NCBI GenBank assembly: GCA_015067025.1
Contig: SVNC01000007.1
Coordinates: 1-64,000 of the forward strand
DNA from: Oscillospiraceae bacterium
Lineage (GTDB): Bacteria > Bacillota > Clostridia > Oscillospirales > Ruminococcaceae
Direction of reading: 5' to 3'
Length of the DNA stretch: 64,000 nt
The stretch's first letter is position 1, and every line of letters begins with the position of its first letter. The notes beneath the pieces are model-generated. The model worked only from the letters and a program-made list of their open reading frames with translations. It made no database searches and was not told where the DNA came from. Positions 54,977-63,307 of this stretch are shown piece by piece. The translations under genes and the position numbers were made by a program.

Positions 54977-56220
54977 TGAGTGATTCAAATTTCAATCAGA
55001 ATGAAGAATTAAACGAAATCAAGGATGAAGCTACTGAAGTAGCAGAAAACGTTGCTGAGGCTACCGAACAGGTAGCTGATGCGGCAGAAGTTGCAGAAGA
55101 AACAGTAGAAAACACTGCTGAAGAAGTGGCAGAGGTTGCTGAAGAAGTAGCAGAAGCTGCCGAAGAAGCAGCTGAACCTGCAAAGAAAAAGGCAGTACAC
55201 ATGACAGCTTCCGCTGCATCACTCAACGCTGAAGGCGAAGAGGTAGACATCCGCCGCAGACAACCTAAAAAGGAAGTCAAGATCAAGAAGACCCGTATTT
55301 CCTACGAAAGAAAGAAGGGACTTTACGGTTACGGCTTCGTTGCTATCTGGATCGTCGGCGTAATCTATATGTTCATTATTCCTCTTATCCAGTCTGCCTG
55401 GTACTCTTTATGTAAGACTGACCTGGTTACAGATATGGCTATGGCTCAGGAATACGGAATGTCCTCCGTTGGTATTTATACAGAGTGGAACAACTTCAAT
55501 AACTACCACGAAGCATTACTGAGAAACACCAAGTTCCTGCCCGCACTTACCGAATCTCTCGGTAATATGCTGATGCAGGTGCCTATGGTAATGATATTCT
55601 CACTGTTTATTGCACTTCTCTTAAACCAGAAGTTCAGGGGCAGAACACTTGCCCGTGCGGTATTCTTCCTGCCCGTACTTGTTGCGACAGGTCCTGTTAT
55701 CGCAGTTATCCGAGGCGATATTTCGACAAACGGTGTATCCGGTGCTGAACAGTTCAGCTCACTTTTCCAGACCGACCTTGTAGACGAGTTGCTATCGTTC
55801 TTAGGTCTGTATAACTTAAGTGAAGAATTGACCACCACCATCGAAACCATTACATCAGATATCTTCAACCTTATCTGGGCGGCAGGTATTCAGATACTGA
55901 TATTCCTTGCAGCTCTCCAGCAGATTCCTACTTCCGCTAAGGAAGCGGCGTCCATGGAAGGTGCTACAGGTTGGGAATTCTTCTGGAAGATAACCTTCCC
56001 GATGATAAGCCCGATGATTTTGGCGAACCTGATCTATACGGTTATTGATACTTTCGTAGACTCAGAAAACCCTGTAATGGAAATCGTTATAACACAGTCA
56101 CGAGAGCTTAACTACGGTCTGTCAGCGGCTATGGCGTGGATATACTTCGCAATAGTTGCGGTGGCTCTGGGTATTATCGTATTGATCGTATCGAAGTTCG
56201 TATTCTATGAAAATGATTAA
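54976..56220 (+). CDS. Sugar ABC permease, MalF type (pair 2) with an Ala/Glu-rich N-terminus
   Basis: A 414-residue permease. Residues of about 1-70 are an acidic heptad-like repeat (TEQVADAAEVAEETVENTAE; EVAEVAEEVAEAAEEAAEP), followed by a very basic patch (RRRQPKKEVKIKKTRISYER) and about six transmembrane helices. The EAA loop is KEAASMEGATGWEFFWKITF. The N-terminal repeat would lie in the cytoplasm as an amphipathic helix. The start overlaps the DUF5696 stop codon by one base. AGGAGAAGATAAATA precedes the ATG. Confidence 0.9.
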   Translation: MSDSNFNQNEELNEIKDEATEVAENVAEATEQVADAAEVAEETVENTAEEVAEVAEEVAEAAEEAAEPAKKKAVHMTASAASLNAEGEEVDIRRRQPKKEVKIKKTRISYERKKGLYGYGFVAIWIVGVIYMFIIPLIQSAWYSLCKTDLVTDMAMAQEYGMSSVGIYTEWNNFNNYHEALLRNTKFLPALTESLGNMLMQVPMVMIFSLFIALLLNQKFRGRTLARAVFFLPVLVATGPVIAVIRGDISTNGVSGAEQFSSLFQTDLVDELLSFLGLYNLSEELTTTIETITSDIFNLIWAAGIQILIFLAALQQIPTSAKEAASMEGATGWEFFWKITFPMISPMILANLIYTVIDTFVDSENPVMEIVITQSRELNYGLSAAMAWIYFAIVAVALGIIVLIVSKFVFYEND

Positions 56221-56232
56221 GGAGGTGTAGTT

Positions 56233-57522
56233 GTGAGCGAAAAAGATTTAGAATCAATGAATGATGTTTCATTTGACGATTTACTGGTTAATGACGCCGC
56301 ATCTGCACCTGCAGATGAAGCTTCTGCGGAAGCTGTCGGTGAGGCGATCGCCCAGATCAATGAAGAAGTAACAGAAACTGCTGAAGAAACAGCAGAAACA
56401 GCAAAGTCAATCACAACTGTATCTGCTGACGAGCTCCAGTCAGGTGTTACTCCCATTGAACGTAAAATGACACGCAAGGAAAAGAAGTTAGAAAAGAAGC
56501 AGGCGAAGGAAGCTAAGAATATCTACCACGTAAGTAACTGGCAGATAATCAAGAACTACCGCACCTACAACAAGCAGGAAAGAGCGCACTACAGATACAT
56601 CTTCGGCAGAAGAATTGCTGAAAAGGTATGGCCTGTATTCCGTTTCCTGATCCTTTTCGGACTGGGCTTCGTAATTCTTTATCCTCTGCTTTATATGCTT
56701 TCCACATCTATAAGACCTCAGATCGAAATGACTGACCCTTCAGTTATGTGGATTCCTAAGAACGTCATCTTCTCAAACTTCGTAGAAGTATGGCAGGCTA
56801 TCAATTTCCCCGAAGTATTACTGAGAACTATACTCATCAACGTTGTTTGTTCAGTACTCCAGGTTATCACCTGCGGTATCACAGGCTACGGTTTTGCAAG
56901 ATTTAAGTTCAAGGGTAAGGGACTTATGTTCGGTATCGTTATTTTCCAGATCATCGTTCCCGTACAGGTTGTACTTATCCCTCTGTATATGCAGTTCAGA
57001 TTCTTTGACGTATTCGGTATCATCAAGCTTATCACAGGTACCCCCCTGAACCTTGTAAGTACTCCTGCTGCTCTTTATCTGCAGGCACTCTTCTGCAACG
57101 GTATCAGAGCAGGTGTGTTCATCCTTCTGTTCAGACAGTTCTTCAGAGGACTGCCCAAGGAACTTGAAGACGCTGCATACCTCGATGGTTGCGGTCCTGT
57201 AAAGACCTTCGTAAAGGTTATGATACCCAATGCAAAGACATCTTTCTTAACAGTATTTATCTTCTCAATCGTATGGTACTGGAACGACTCCTATGTAACA
57301 GGTATGTTCTTCACAGAGCCTTATACGATCGCTATGGAGATCAACAACATCGCTACAAAGATGATGATCTTCTTCACAGGCGAAACAAACGGTATGGCTT
57401 CTGACTATCTGGTATGGATCGAAGCAGGCTGTCTGCTCTCCCTCTTACCGATACTCATTATGTACATCTTCTTACAGAAGCAGTTCGTTGAAGGTGTTGA
57501 GCGTTCAGGTCTCGTAGGCTGA
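56233..57522 (+). CDS. Sugar ABC permease, MalG type (pair 2) with an acidic N-terminus (GTG start)
   Basis: A 429-residue permease. Residues of about 1-75 are acidic and Ala/Glu/Thr-rich (EAVGEAIAQINEEVTETAEE), then comes a Lys-rich turn (MTRKEKKLEKKQAKEAKNIY) and about six transmembrane helices. The EAA loop is LEDAAYLDGCGPVKTFVKVM. The acidic-then-basic start mirrors that of its partner. GGAGGTGTAGTT precedes the GTG. It is the last gene before a terminator. Confidence 0.9.
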   Translation: MSEKDLESMNDVSFDDLLVNDAASAPADEASAEAVGEAIAQINEEVTETAEETAETAKSITTVSADELQSGVTPIERKMTRKEKKLEKKQAKEAKNIYHVSNWQIIKNYRTYNKQERAHYRYIFGRRIAEKVWPVFRFLILFGLGFVILYPLLYMLSTSIRPQIEMTDPSVMWIPKNVIFSNFVEVWQAINFPEVLLRTILINVVCSVLQVITCGITGYGFARFKFKGKGLMFGIVIFQIIVPVQVVLIPLYMQFRFFDVFGIIKLITGTPLNLVSTPAALYLQALFCNGIRAGVFILLFRQFFRGLPKELEDAAYLDGCGPVKTFVKVMIPNAKTSFLTVFIFSIVWYWNDSYVTGMFFTEPYTIAMEINNIATKMMIFFTGETNGMASDYLVWIEAGCLLSLLPILIMYIFLQKQFVEGVERSGLVG

Positions 57523-57545
57523 TTGCTTAAAGCAAAACAAAAATT

Positions 57546-57573
57546 AAGGGAAACCGTAAGGTTTCCCTTTTTG
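57546..57573 (+). terminator. Terminator of the transport locus
   Basis: AAGGGAAACC-GTAA-GGTTTCCCTT is a perfect 10 bp stem, followed by TTTG. Confidence 0.92.
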
Positions 57574-57615
57574 TCTTTATAAAAATGCTAATTTCATAAA
57601 GTTTAGTCTCGCCGT

Positions 57616-57645
57616 ATAAAAAGCGAACCTTATAACAGGTTCGCT
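57616..57645 (-). terminator. Terminator of the VTC-DUF4956 operon
   Basis: On the minus strand AGCGAACCT-GTTATA-AGGTTCGCT is followed by TTTTT. It lies about 40 bases past the stop of the beta-helix lipoprotein gene and faces the convergent terminator at 57546-57573. Confidence 0.88.
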
Positions 57646-57682
57646 AATTTTATTTATCCACTTTTGAACGTGACCCCGCCGT

Positions 57683-59566
57683 TTACCAAAAGATTTCGAG
57701 ATCCTCGTGTCTGCCGGGCTTGTGACCGCCGCCACCCATACCGCCGCCGAAGCCGAAACCGCTTCCGCCGTAGATGAGGCTGGTCATTTCTATTTCCTGA
57801 CTCTGTTCACCATACTTTAACGTGTAGGTGTTATTTGCCTGCATACCGGGTGCTGAAATTACTATCACCTGATAATTCTTTTCAGTGGTAAACTCGGCAA
57901 GAGTTTTTCCACTGCTATCGGCAATACTTATTACGTCTCCTGCACTGCCGTTTGCATTGCCCATTATAACACCCTGAGTTGAACCGTTGCTGAAGCTCTG
58001 AGCCATTCCGTTTGAGCCTGCCGCAATAAAGATACCGCCTGAGATAATTGCCTGTCCACCGTAGTCGAGAGAGCCGTTGCCACCGTTTGTAGGACCGCTG
58101 ACGTAGGTCTCACCACCTGTTATGGTGACGTTGCCGTTACTGTCTATACCGTCGCCCTCTGCAACAACTGTAAGCTTGCCGCCTGATATAGTGATACCTG
58201 CACTACTGTCATTTTCCATCATGCCGCCACCGAAGCCGCCGCCGAACTGATCGGGACGCATACCGCCGCCCATACCTGAGCCGTCGTTACCGCCTGCCGC
58301 ATTAAGTCCGTCATCGGAGGATACTACCTTTGTTTCACCGCCTGAAATAGTGATAGTCTGACCTTCAATACCCTCATAGCATTTGGGAGCGCTTACTGTA
58401 CCACCTGAAATATTTACGTTCTGATCGCTGTGAACTGCGTCGTCGCTGGTGGTTATTTCAAAAGTACCTCCGTTTATATTTACGTCCATAGAAGAATGAA
58501 TAGCGTCATCAAGACAGTCTAAAGTAAACGTGCCATCGCTTACTGTAATAGTACCGTCAGCCTTAAGTCCCTTGTAGGATTCCGTGCTGTTCTGCTTTTT
58601 ACCGCTGCCGCCGCCGGAAAGAACTTTGACACTTCCGCCCTTTATGTTCATAGTACCGGAGGCATCAATAGCGTCTGTGCCGCTGGTGAGGTTTAAATTA
58701 CCGCCTGCGATATAAACGTAGCCCTTTGCGGTATCCTCGGTATTTTCGCTGTGGATACTGTCTGTACCGCTGGTGACAGTTATATTGCCGCCTGCAATTC
58801 TTACACTGTCCTTACCTGAAAGACCCTGCTTTGCACTGGTTATATTATACGTGCCGTTTGCAATTTTTAAATTATCCTTTGTAACGATGCCGTGAGCAGT
58901 TTCGCTGTTTACGTTAAGAGTACCAAAGCCGTTAAGCACGATGTTTGCCTTTGAGAATATCGCACCATCAACGTTGTCGGAGCTTACACCGAAATTGCCT
59001 TTAGAGGATAATGTACTTTCGGTGTTTTCCTTAGTGGTGATAAATACCTTATCCGCACTCTTTATCTGGATCGCCGCACCGCCGTTTTTAGTGACGCTTG
59101 CGTTATCAAGCACTATCTGTACCTTATCCTTACTGCCTGCTGCTACTATTATCTGACCGTCGGACAGACTGCCTGATATAAGATATGTGCCTTCCTTTGC
59201 GATAGTCACGGTATTACCATCAACAACTACACCGCTGGCAGTGGTTTTTATACCGCTGTCAGATAATTCAATATTTAAAGCACCTGAGTACGTGCCCTCC
59301 ATATCACGGTCGGTAAACATACCCTCTGCCACCACATCAACTGTGGGTGCTACATCCTGAGGAGGTGCTGAGGTTTCGGGACTGCTTTCAGTGACGTTGC
59401 TGTTTTCATCCGTTGATGAATTATTTTCCGTCTTAGATTCAGTCTGTGAGTCGGTCTGTGACTGTGTACTGCTTATTGGCAGGCCTACGTCCTCGCCGCT
59501 GCAAGCGGTGACAGAGGTCAGCATAAGACCTGCAACGATAGTCGATATCAGAATTTTGCCTTTCAT
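57683..59566 (-). CDS. Secreted beta-helix carbohydrate-binding-type lipoprotein (Cthe_2159-like)
   Basis: A 627-residue lipoprotein with the signal peptide ILISTIVAGLMLTSVTAC (Cys22), a Ser/Thr-rich stalk to about 75 and then many short strand repeats such as DGTITVSDGTFTLDCLDDAI, INGGTFEITTSDDAVHSDQN and ISGGETKVVSSDDGL. These GG-T-x-x-SxDDA/GI turns are typical of the right-handed beta-helix family named after Cthe_2159, which binds acidic polysaccharides with calcium. A Gly/Met-rich loop and a C-terminal Gly-rich GGMGGGGHKPGRHED follow. TAAGGAGG lies upstream. It starts 16 bases after the DUF4956 gene. Confidence 0.82.
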   Translation of the reverse strand: MKGKILISTIVAGLMLTSVTACSGEDVGLPISSTQSQTDSQTESKTENNSSTDENSNVTESSPETSAPPQDVAPTVDVVAEGMFTDRDMEGTYSGALNIELSDSGIKTTASGVVVDGNTVTIAKEGTYLISGSLSDGQIIVAAGSKDKVQIVLDNASVTKNGGAAIQIKSADKVFITTKENTESTLSSKGNFGVSSDNVDGAIFSKANIVLNGFGTLNVNSETAHGIVTKDNLKIANGTYNITSAKQGLSGKDSVRIAGGNITVTSGTDSIHSENTEDTAKGYVYIAGGNLNLTSGTDAIDASGTMNIKGGSVKVLSGGGSGKKQNSTESYKGLKADGTITVSDGTFTLDCLDDAIHSSMDVNINGGTFEITTSDDAVHSDQNVNISGGTVSAPKCYEGIEGQTITISGGETKVVSSDDGLNAAGGNDGSGMGGGMRPDQFGGGFGGGMMENDSSAGITISGGKLTVVAEGDGIDSNGNVTITGGETYVSGPTNGGNGSLDYGGQAIISGGIFIAAGSNGMAQSFSNGSTQGVIMGNANGSAGDVISIADSSGKTLAEFTTEKNYQVIVISAPGMQANNTYTLKYGEQSQEIEMTSLIYGGSGFGFGGGMGGGGHKPGRHEDLEIFW

Positions 59567-59582
59567 CGTTATCCTCCTTATA

Positions 59583-60275
59583 TCACAGAAGTTCTCTGTT
59601 ATCAGCGTTCATGGACATAAGATTTATTTCGAGGTTACCGTTACGGCAACGAAGCTCGTCAATAAACGCTTTTTCTTCTCCTGCCTTTTTAAGTGTTACG
59701 TTGTATGTAAGACGGTTAAGACTTCCGAGATTTGTAGTCTTTACCTGAGAAAGCTCGTGCTTTGTTGTATACTTTTCAAATAAATCATCGAACATAGAGC
59801 CGTATTCCAAGTCCTCGGGTACAGTTATACGCAGTACTCTGCGAAGAGATGCGTTCTTACCCTCGCCAAAGCCGATAGCATTAAGCAATAAGAATGCTCC
59901 GCCTGTGACTGCCACGAATAAAAGACCGTATAAGGGATAACCCATACCGCATACAAGACCTACTGCCATTGCAAGAAAGATTATACCTATCTCCTTTGCA
60001 GTACCGGGTATACTACGGAAGCGTACAAGAGAGAAAGTACCTGCCGCCGCAACACCTGCACCGAGCGAACCGCTTACCATCATAATAACGATGGCAACTA
60101 CCGCAGGGAGTATAGCAAGAGTTACCACAAAGCTCTTTGTATAAACCGACTTGAACATATAGATAAGCGCCAACGCTATACCAAGCGCGAGGGCAGAAAC
60201 TACCCCTATAATGAAGTTTGGTACTGATATTGTACCAAGACCTGTTGTAAATAATGCATTAAATAACTCGTCCAT
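59583..60275 (-). CDS. DUF4956 membrane protein
   Basis: A 230-residue protein with four to five transmembrane helices in the first 130 residues (ISVPNFIIGVVSALALGIAL; GSLGAGVAAAGTFSLVRFRS) and a soluble C-terminal domain containing LRITVPEDLEYGSMFDDLFE. GTFSLVRFRSIPGTAKEIG is the conserved core loop of the family. DUF4956 genes commonly sit beside VTC-domain genes, as here. The function is unknown. It overlaps the upstream VTC gene by 17 bases. Confidence 0.87.
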   Translation of the reverse strand: MDELFNALFTTGLGTISVPNFIIGVVSALALGIALALIYMFKSVYTKSFVVTLAILPAVVAIVIMMVSGSLGAGVAAAGTFSLVRFRSIPGTAKEIGIIFLAMAVGLVCGMGYPLYGLLFVAVTGGAFLLLNAIGFGEGKNASLRRVLRITVPEDLEYGSMFDDLFEKYTTKHELSQVKTTNLGSLNRLTYNVTLKKAGEEKAFIDELRCRNGNLEINLMSMNADNRELL

Positions 60276-60984
60276 TGCAAAGACCTCTTCTTTCTGCTAA
60301 ATTATCCTTTAATATTGACGTATAGGCATTGCCGTATTTTGAAAATGATGACCGCCTTACCCCCGTCTTATTTATTATGTCCACAAGCCACAAGGGCATT
60401 GCCGTACCCGATTTTATCTCCATAAGGGATTGTCCCTCCTTTAAGATATCCGTGCCGTAGTGGTCGTTTTTTAGATCCAGCTCCTCTGTCCGCCACAGAA
60501 TATTGCGGTCGAAGGTTATTCTCAGATCTCTGTTGACTGAAGAAAAATACGCCGTTCTGTCATAGCACAGATAAACTCTCGGCTTTAAAGTCTCATAATA
60601 TTTTATAAAATACTTTATCTCTCTGCCTATCTGGGTATCTTCCTTTAAATCGGTCTTACCCTCCATAAAGTCTATCGCTTCTTTACAGGTAAGGGAGATC
60701 CTTCTTTTATACACAACGCCGTCGTATTTCTTTTTAAGCTCTAAATAGACTATTTTGTCATCCGCTGATTTTCCGTAGCTTCTTAGCCTCAGCTTTTCCT
60801 TATACATCGGCTTTTCAATGGAACGGCGTATAAGTCTGTAGTTATCGGTATCGTAATATATGTTGCAGATGGTGCTTTCGCCGTGTTCGTCAGGAATCAT
60901 ATATTCACTGAGAGCTTCTTCAATAGTTGCTCTTTGTTCGGCACTGACAAGATATTTCAGCTCGTGCCTTTTAAAGATATTCAC
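60259..60984 (-). CDS. VTC-domain (polyphosphate polymerase-like) protein
   Basis: A 241-residue soluble tunnel-fold protein related to the catalytic domain of yeast Vtc4, which makes polyphosphate from ATP. Tunnel residues can be recognised in HELKYLVS, YKEKLRLRSYG, VYLELKKKYDGVVYKRR, ITFDRNI and LMEIKSG, the alternating Lys/Arg and Glu expected for phosphate and metal binding. No membrane segment is present, so the DUF4956 partner may provide membrane attachment. It is the first gene of the operon, and GGAACGGGATGCAGTGA lies upstream, a weak ribosome binding site. Confidence 0.87.
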   Translation of the reverse strand: MNIFKRHELKYLVSAEQRATIEEALSEYMIPDEHGESTICNIYYDTDNYRLIRRSIEKPMYKEKLRLRSYGKSADDKIVYLELKKKYDGVVYKRRISLTCKEAIDFMEGKTDLKEDTQIGREIKYFIKYYETLKPRVYLCYDRTAYFSSVNRDLRITFDRNILWRTEELDLKNDHYGTDILKEGQSLMEIKSGTAMPLWLVDIINKTGVRRSSFSKYGNAYTSILKDNLAERRGLCNGRVI

Positions 60985-61107
60985 TGCATCCCGTTCCTTT
61001 CTCTTTATTACCCGTTTATTTTAAATCCGCTACCTTAAAGTAACCTTAATAAACAATGTACGTTTTGTGAAAATTCTTTGATTATTTAAAGCAGTATAAT
61101 CATAATA

Positions 61108-61136
61108 ATTATACCATTATCTGTTTATGCCGTCAA
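61108..61136 (-). promoter_or_regulatory. Promoter of the VTC-DUF4956 operon
   Basis: On the minus strand TTGACG (61136-61131), 17 bp, perfect TATAAT (61113-61108). It lies about 125 bases before the VTC start codon. Confidence 0.78.
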
Positions 61137-61182
61137 TGATAAAACTGCCTTGTAATCAGAATTTTACGGACATATTTATAAC

Positions 61183-61204
61183 AAAAAAGACGGCTTATGC
61201 CGTC
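61183..61204 (-). terminator. Terminator after htrA
   Basis: On the minus strand GACGGC-ATAA-GCCGTC is followed by TTTTTTG. It ends the htrA transcript shortly before the VTC promoter. Confidence 0.85.
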
Positions 61205-61248
61205 CTTTTCGTTTAAGGGGTTATTTTATGAAAAATTTCTTATACGCT

Positions 61249-62586
61249 TTAGTTTAATTCAAGCTCTGCAAGCTCTACCGTTATTTTCATTTCTCTGTAC
61301 TTGCCTGTGATACTTTCACGATAGACAGTAAGCTCTACTGTGTCGCCCACGTTGTGCTTTACTATTTCAGTCTGAATAGCATTGATAGTGCCTGTATTGA
61401 CGCCGTTTACTGCTGTGATCACGTCACCCTCTCTAAGTCCGCTCTTTGCAACGGGCTTATCTTCGGCGATAAAGGTTACGTATACGCCTGCATGAGGGAT
61501 ACCTTCACGTTTTGCATTATATTCGCTTATGTCCTGACCGTTGATACCGAGACCGGGACGGTTTGTAACGTAGCCGTGTACCATAAGGTCGTTTATTACA
61601 GGCTTTGCTTCGTCAATGGAAATTGCAAAACCGATATTTTCAACTGATGCTGAGCCGCCTGTGGAAACCATCTTGTAGTCGATGATGCCTATTACGTTGC
61701 CATACATATCAAAAAGTCCGCCACCGCTGTTACCTGAGTTTATAGCGGCATCTATCTGAATACTGCTGCAGCCGTAGCCGCTGCCTGAATAGGATGCTCT
61801 GCCAAGACCTGAAACGATACCCTTTGTAAGTGTACTTGCAAGGGATTTGGGGTTGCCGAGTACGCATATATCCTGGCCTACTCTCACTGATTCGGAGTTG
61901 CCGAGTAAAGCATATTTGAAAGGCTCGTCACGGCTTATCTTTATTACTGCAAGGTCGGTGGCTGTATCGCTGCCGATAATGGTTGCCTCATATTCGTGGG
62001 TGATAGTGTCATCCTCATAATCGTAAACAATAGCGGTCATTTTTGTCGCACCTGCTACTACATGTGCATTGGTAACGATGTAACCGTCTGCTGTGAAAAC
62101 AACACCGCTGGCACTACCTGAAAGCACAGGCTCGTCATAGCCCTGAACATCCTGATAGGAATAAAGCATTACTACCGAATCCTTTACCTTGGCATACAGC
62201 TCCTCAGCATTAAGTAATACGCTGTTGTTTTTGTCGTTTATCTTTTCTTCGTCAAGGGGACGTACTGTAGAATTTTTTGAAGTATCTATAGTGGTTTCAG
62301 GCTTGGGCATCTCTGCCTTTGATTCGGCATCAGAGCTTTCTGCACCCTTATCTTCGTTCGGAGCTTCACTGCTTGCAAGCTCAGGTAATGCTACTGTACC
62401 GATGTTGTTACCGATAACTGAACCTGCAAAACCTGCAACGCCTCCCACTACAAGAGCGGTGACGATGATGCCCGCCACAAAGCCTGCACGGTTTTCTTTT
62501 TTGTTGTTTTGGTTACCGTTATTTTCTGTGCCGTAGGGCTGATTGAGGTTCTGATTATCGTAATTATTTAAGTTGTTTTCTGACAT
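61249..62586 (-). CDS. htrA: HtrA/DegP-type membrane-anchored serine protease with PDZ domain
   Basis: From ATG 62586 this is a 445-residue quality-control protease. It has an Asn/Gln-rich cytoplasmic start, one transmembrane helix (about 34-60, AGFVAGIIVTALVVGGVAGF), a Ser/Glu/Asp-rich linker, and a trypsin-like domain with the complete triad H174 (TNAHVVAG), D211 (TATDLAVIK) and S287 (NSGNSGGGLFD). One PDZ domain (PGLGINGQDISEYN; SGLREGDVITAVNGV) ends the protein. It acts outside the membrane on misfolded exported proteins. ATG 62595 overlaps the AGGAAAGGA site, whereas ATG 62586 is correctly spaced from it. Confidence 0.93.
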   Translation of the reverse strand: MSENNLNNYDNQNLNQPYGTENNGNQNNKKENRAGFVAGIIVTALVVGGVAGFAGSVIGNNIGTVALPELASSEAPNEDKGAESSDAESKAEMPKPETTIDTSKNSTVRPLDEEKINDKNNSVLLNAEELYAKVKDSVVMLYSYQDVQGYDEPVLSGSASGVVFTADGYIVTNAHVVAGATKMTAIVYDYEDDTITHEYEATIIGSDTATDLAVIKISRDEPFKYALLGNSESVRVGQDICVLGNPKSLASTLTKGIVSGLGRASYSGSGYGCSSIQIDAAINSGNSGGGLFDMYGNVIGIIDYKMVSTGGSASVENIGFAISIDEAKPVINDLMVHGYVTNRPGLGINGQDISEYNAKREGIPHAGVYVTFIAEDKPVAKSGLREGDVITAVNGVNTGTINAIQTEIVKHNVGDTVELTVYRESITGKYREMKITVELAELELN

Positions 62587-62711
62587 AAAAACCATCCTTT
62601 CCTGATGTGATTTCCGACTTTATGCTTAAAGTATATCCCCGGTATGTGAAAATATCGTGAAAACAGACAGAAATTAGGAAAATAATTATAAAAAAATAAA
62701 AAAAATAAATG

Positions 62712-62740
62712 TGGACAAAGGGTGAATAGTATGATATACT
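62712..62740 (+). promoter_or_regulatory. Promoter for the small unknown gene
   Basis: TGGACA (62712-62717), 17 bp, TATACT (62735-62740), about 40 bases before the ATG at 62781. It lies in the divergent spacer with htrA, which is rich in A-tracts. Confidence 0.65.
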
Positions 62741-62780
62741 TTTGTTGTAAAACTGAGAAAAAGGCAAAGGAGATGAATTT

Positions 62781-63143
62781 ATGTTCGGTTTTCTGAAGAA
62801 AAATAAAACCCCGTCAGAACCGCCTCTTGCGAAAAAGGCAAAAAATATGCCCTATACAAAAAAGGTGCAGTTTTGTTTTCTTAAGCTATCGGAGCTTACA
62901 GAACAGCTGGAGAAGGATATAAACAGCGTGCTTACTCTGACACCCGTAAACTATTATGCAGAAAAGAACCGCTATTATCAGTGTGTTTTTTACCACACTG
63001 AAGATTACAGAGAGATACTTATGAATTTTGAGCTTTACGAAAACGATATGAAGAAGTCTTCCACACCTTTTTATAGTATAGATATGGAGCTTTATTCAAA
63101 GATACTTTTAAAATTCGGACAAAAGCCGATAAACTACAGATGA
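62781..63143 (+). CDS. Small protein of unknown function
   Basis: A 120-residue soluble protein. It has a basic start (FGFLKKNKTPSEPPLAKKAK), a helical KVQFCFLKLSELTEQLEKDI and the Tyr-rich NYYAEKNRYYQCVFYHTEDY. There is no signal peptide, membrane segment or known motif. AAGGAGATGAATTT precedes the ATG, with a fair promoter and a terminator, so it appears to be a real single-gene unit. It is not recognised. Confidence 0.75.
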   Translation: MFGFLKKNKTPSEPPLAKKAKNMPYTKKVQFCFLKLSELTEQLEKDINSVLTLTPVNYYAEKNRYYQCVFYHTEDYREILMNFELYENDMKKSSTPFYSIDMELYSKILLKFGQKPINYR

Positions 63144-63173
63144 TAATAAAGGGCGGAGTTTGTCTTCGGTCTG

Positions 63174-63197
63174 AGGCGGACGTTGTCCGCCTTTTTT
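63174..63197 (+). terminator. Terminator after the small unknown gene
   Basis: AGGCGGAC-GTT-GTCCGCCT is a perfect 8 bp stem followed by TTTTT. Confidence 0.9.
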
Positions 63198-63213
63198 AGT
63201 TTTAAAATAACTA

Positions 63214-63242
63214 TTGCAAAAGATGCGGATTTCTGTTACAAT
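63214..63242 (+). promoter_or_regulatory. Promoter for the amino acid permease gene
   Basis: TTGCAA (63214-63219), 17 bp, TACAAT (63237-63242), about 65 bases before the ATG at 63308. Confidence 0.65.
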
Positions 63243-63307
63243 AGTTAGGTAGCTTGTTATTACATCAGCACACCGCTATGATAAAGCGATAACGGAAAGG
63301 AAATATA

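Noticed and set aside
54996-55286. Antisense open frames over the start of the pair 2 MalF gene
   Set aside because: They are low-complexity Ser/Ala or Phe/Cys runs created by the Ala/Glu codon repeat on the other strand.
62587-62700. Promoter for htrA in the divergent spacer
   Set aside because: A TATACT on the minus strand near 62628-62633 is present, but no convincing -35 hexamer was found at 16-18 bp, so it is not listed.
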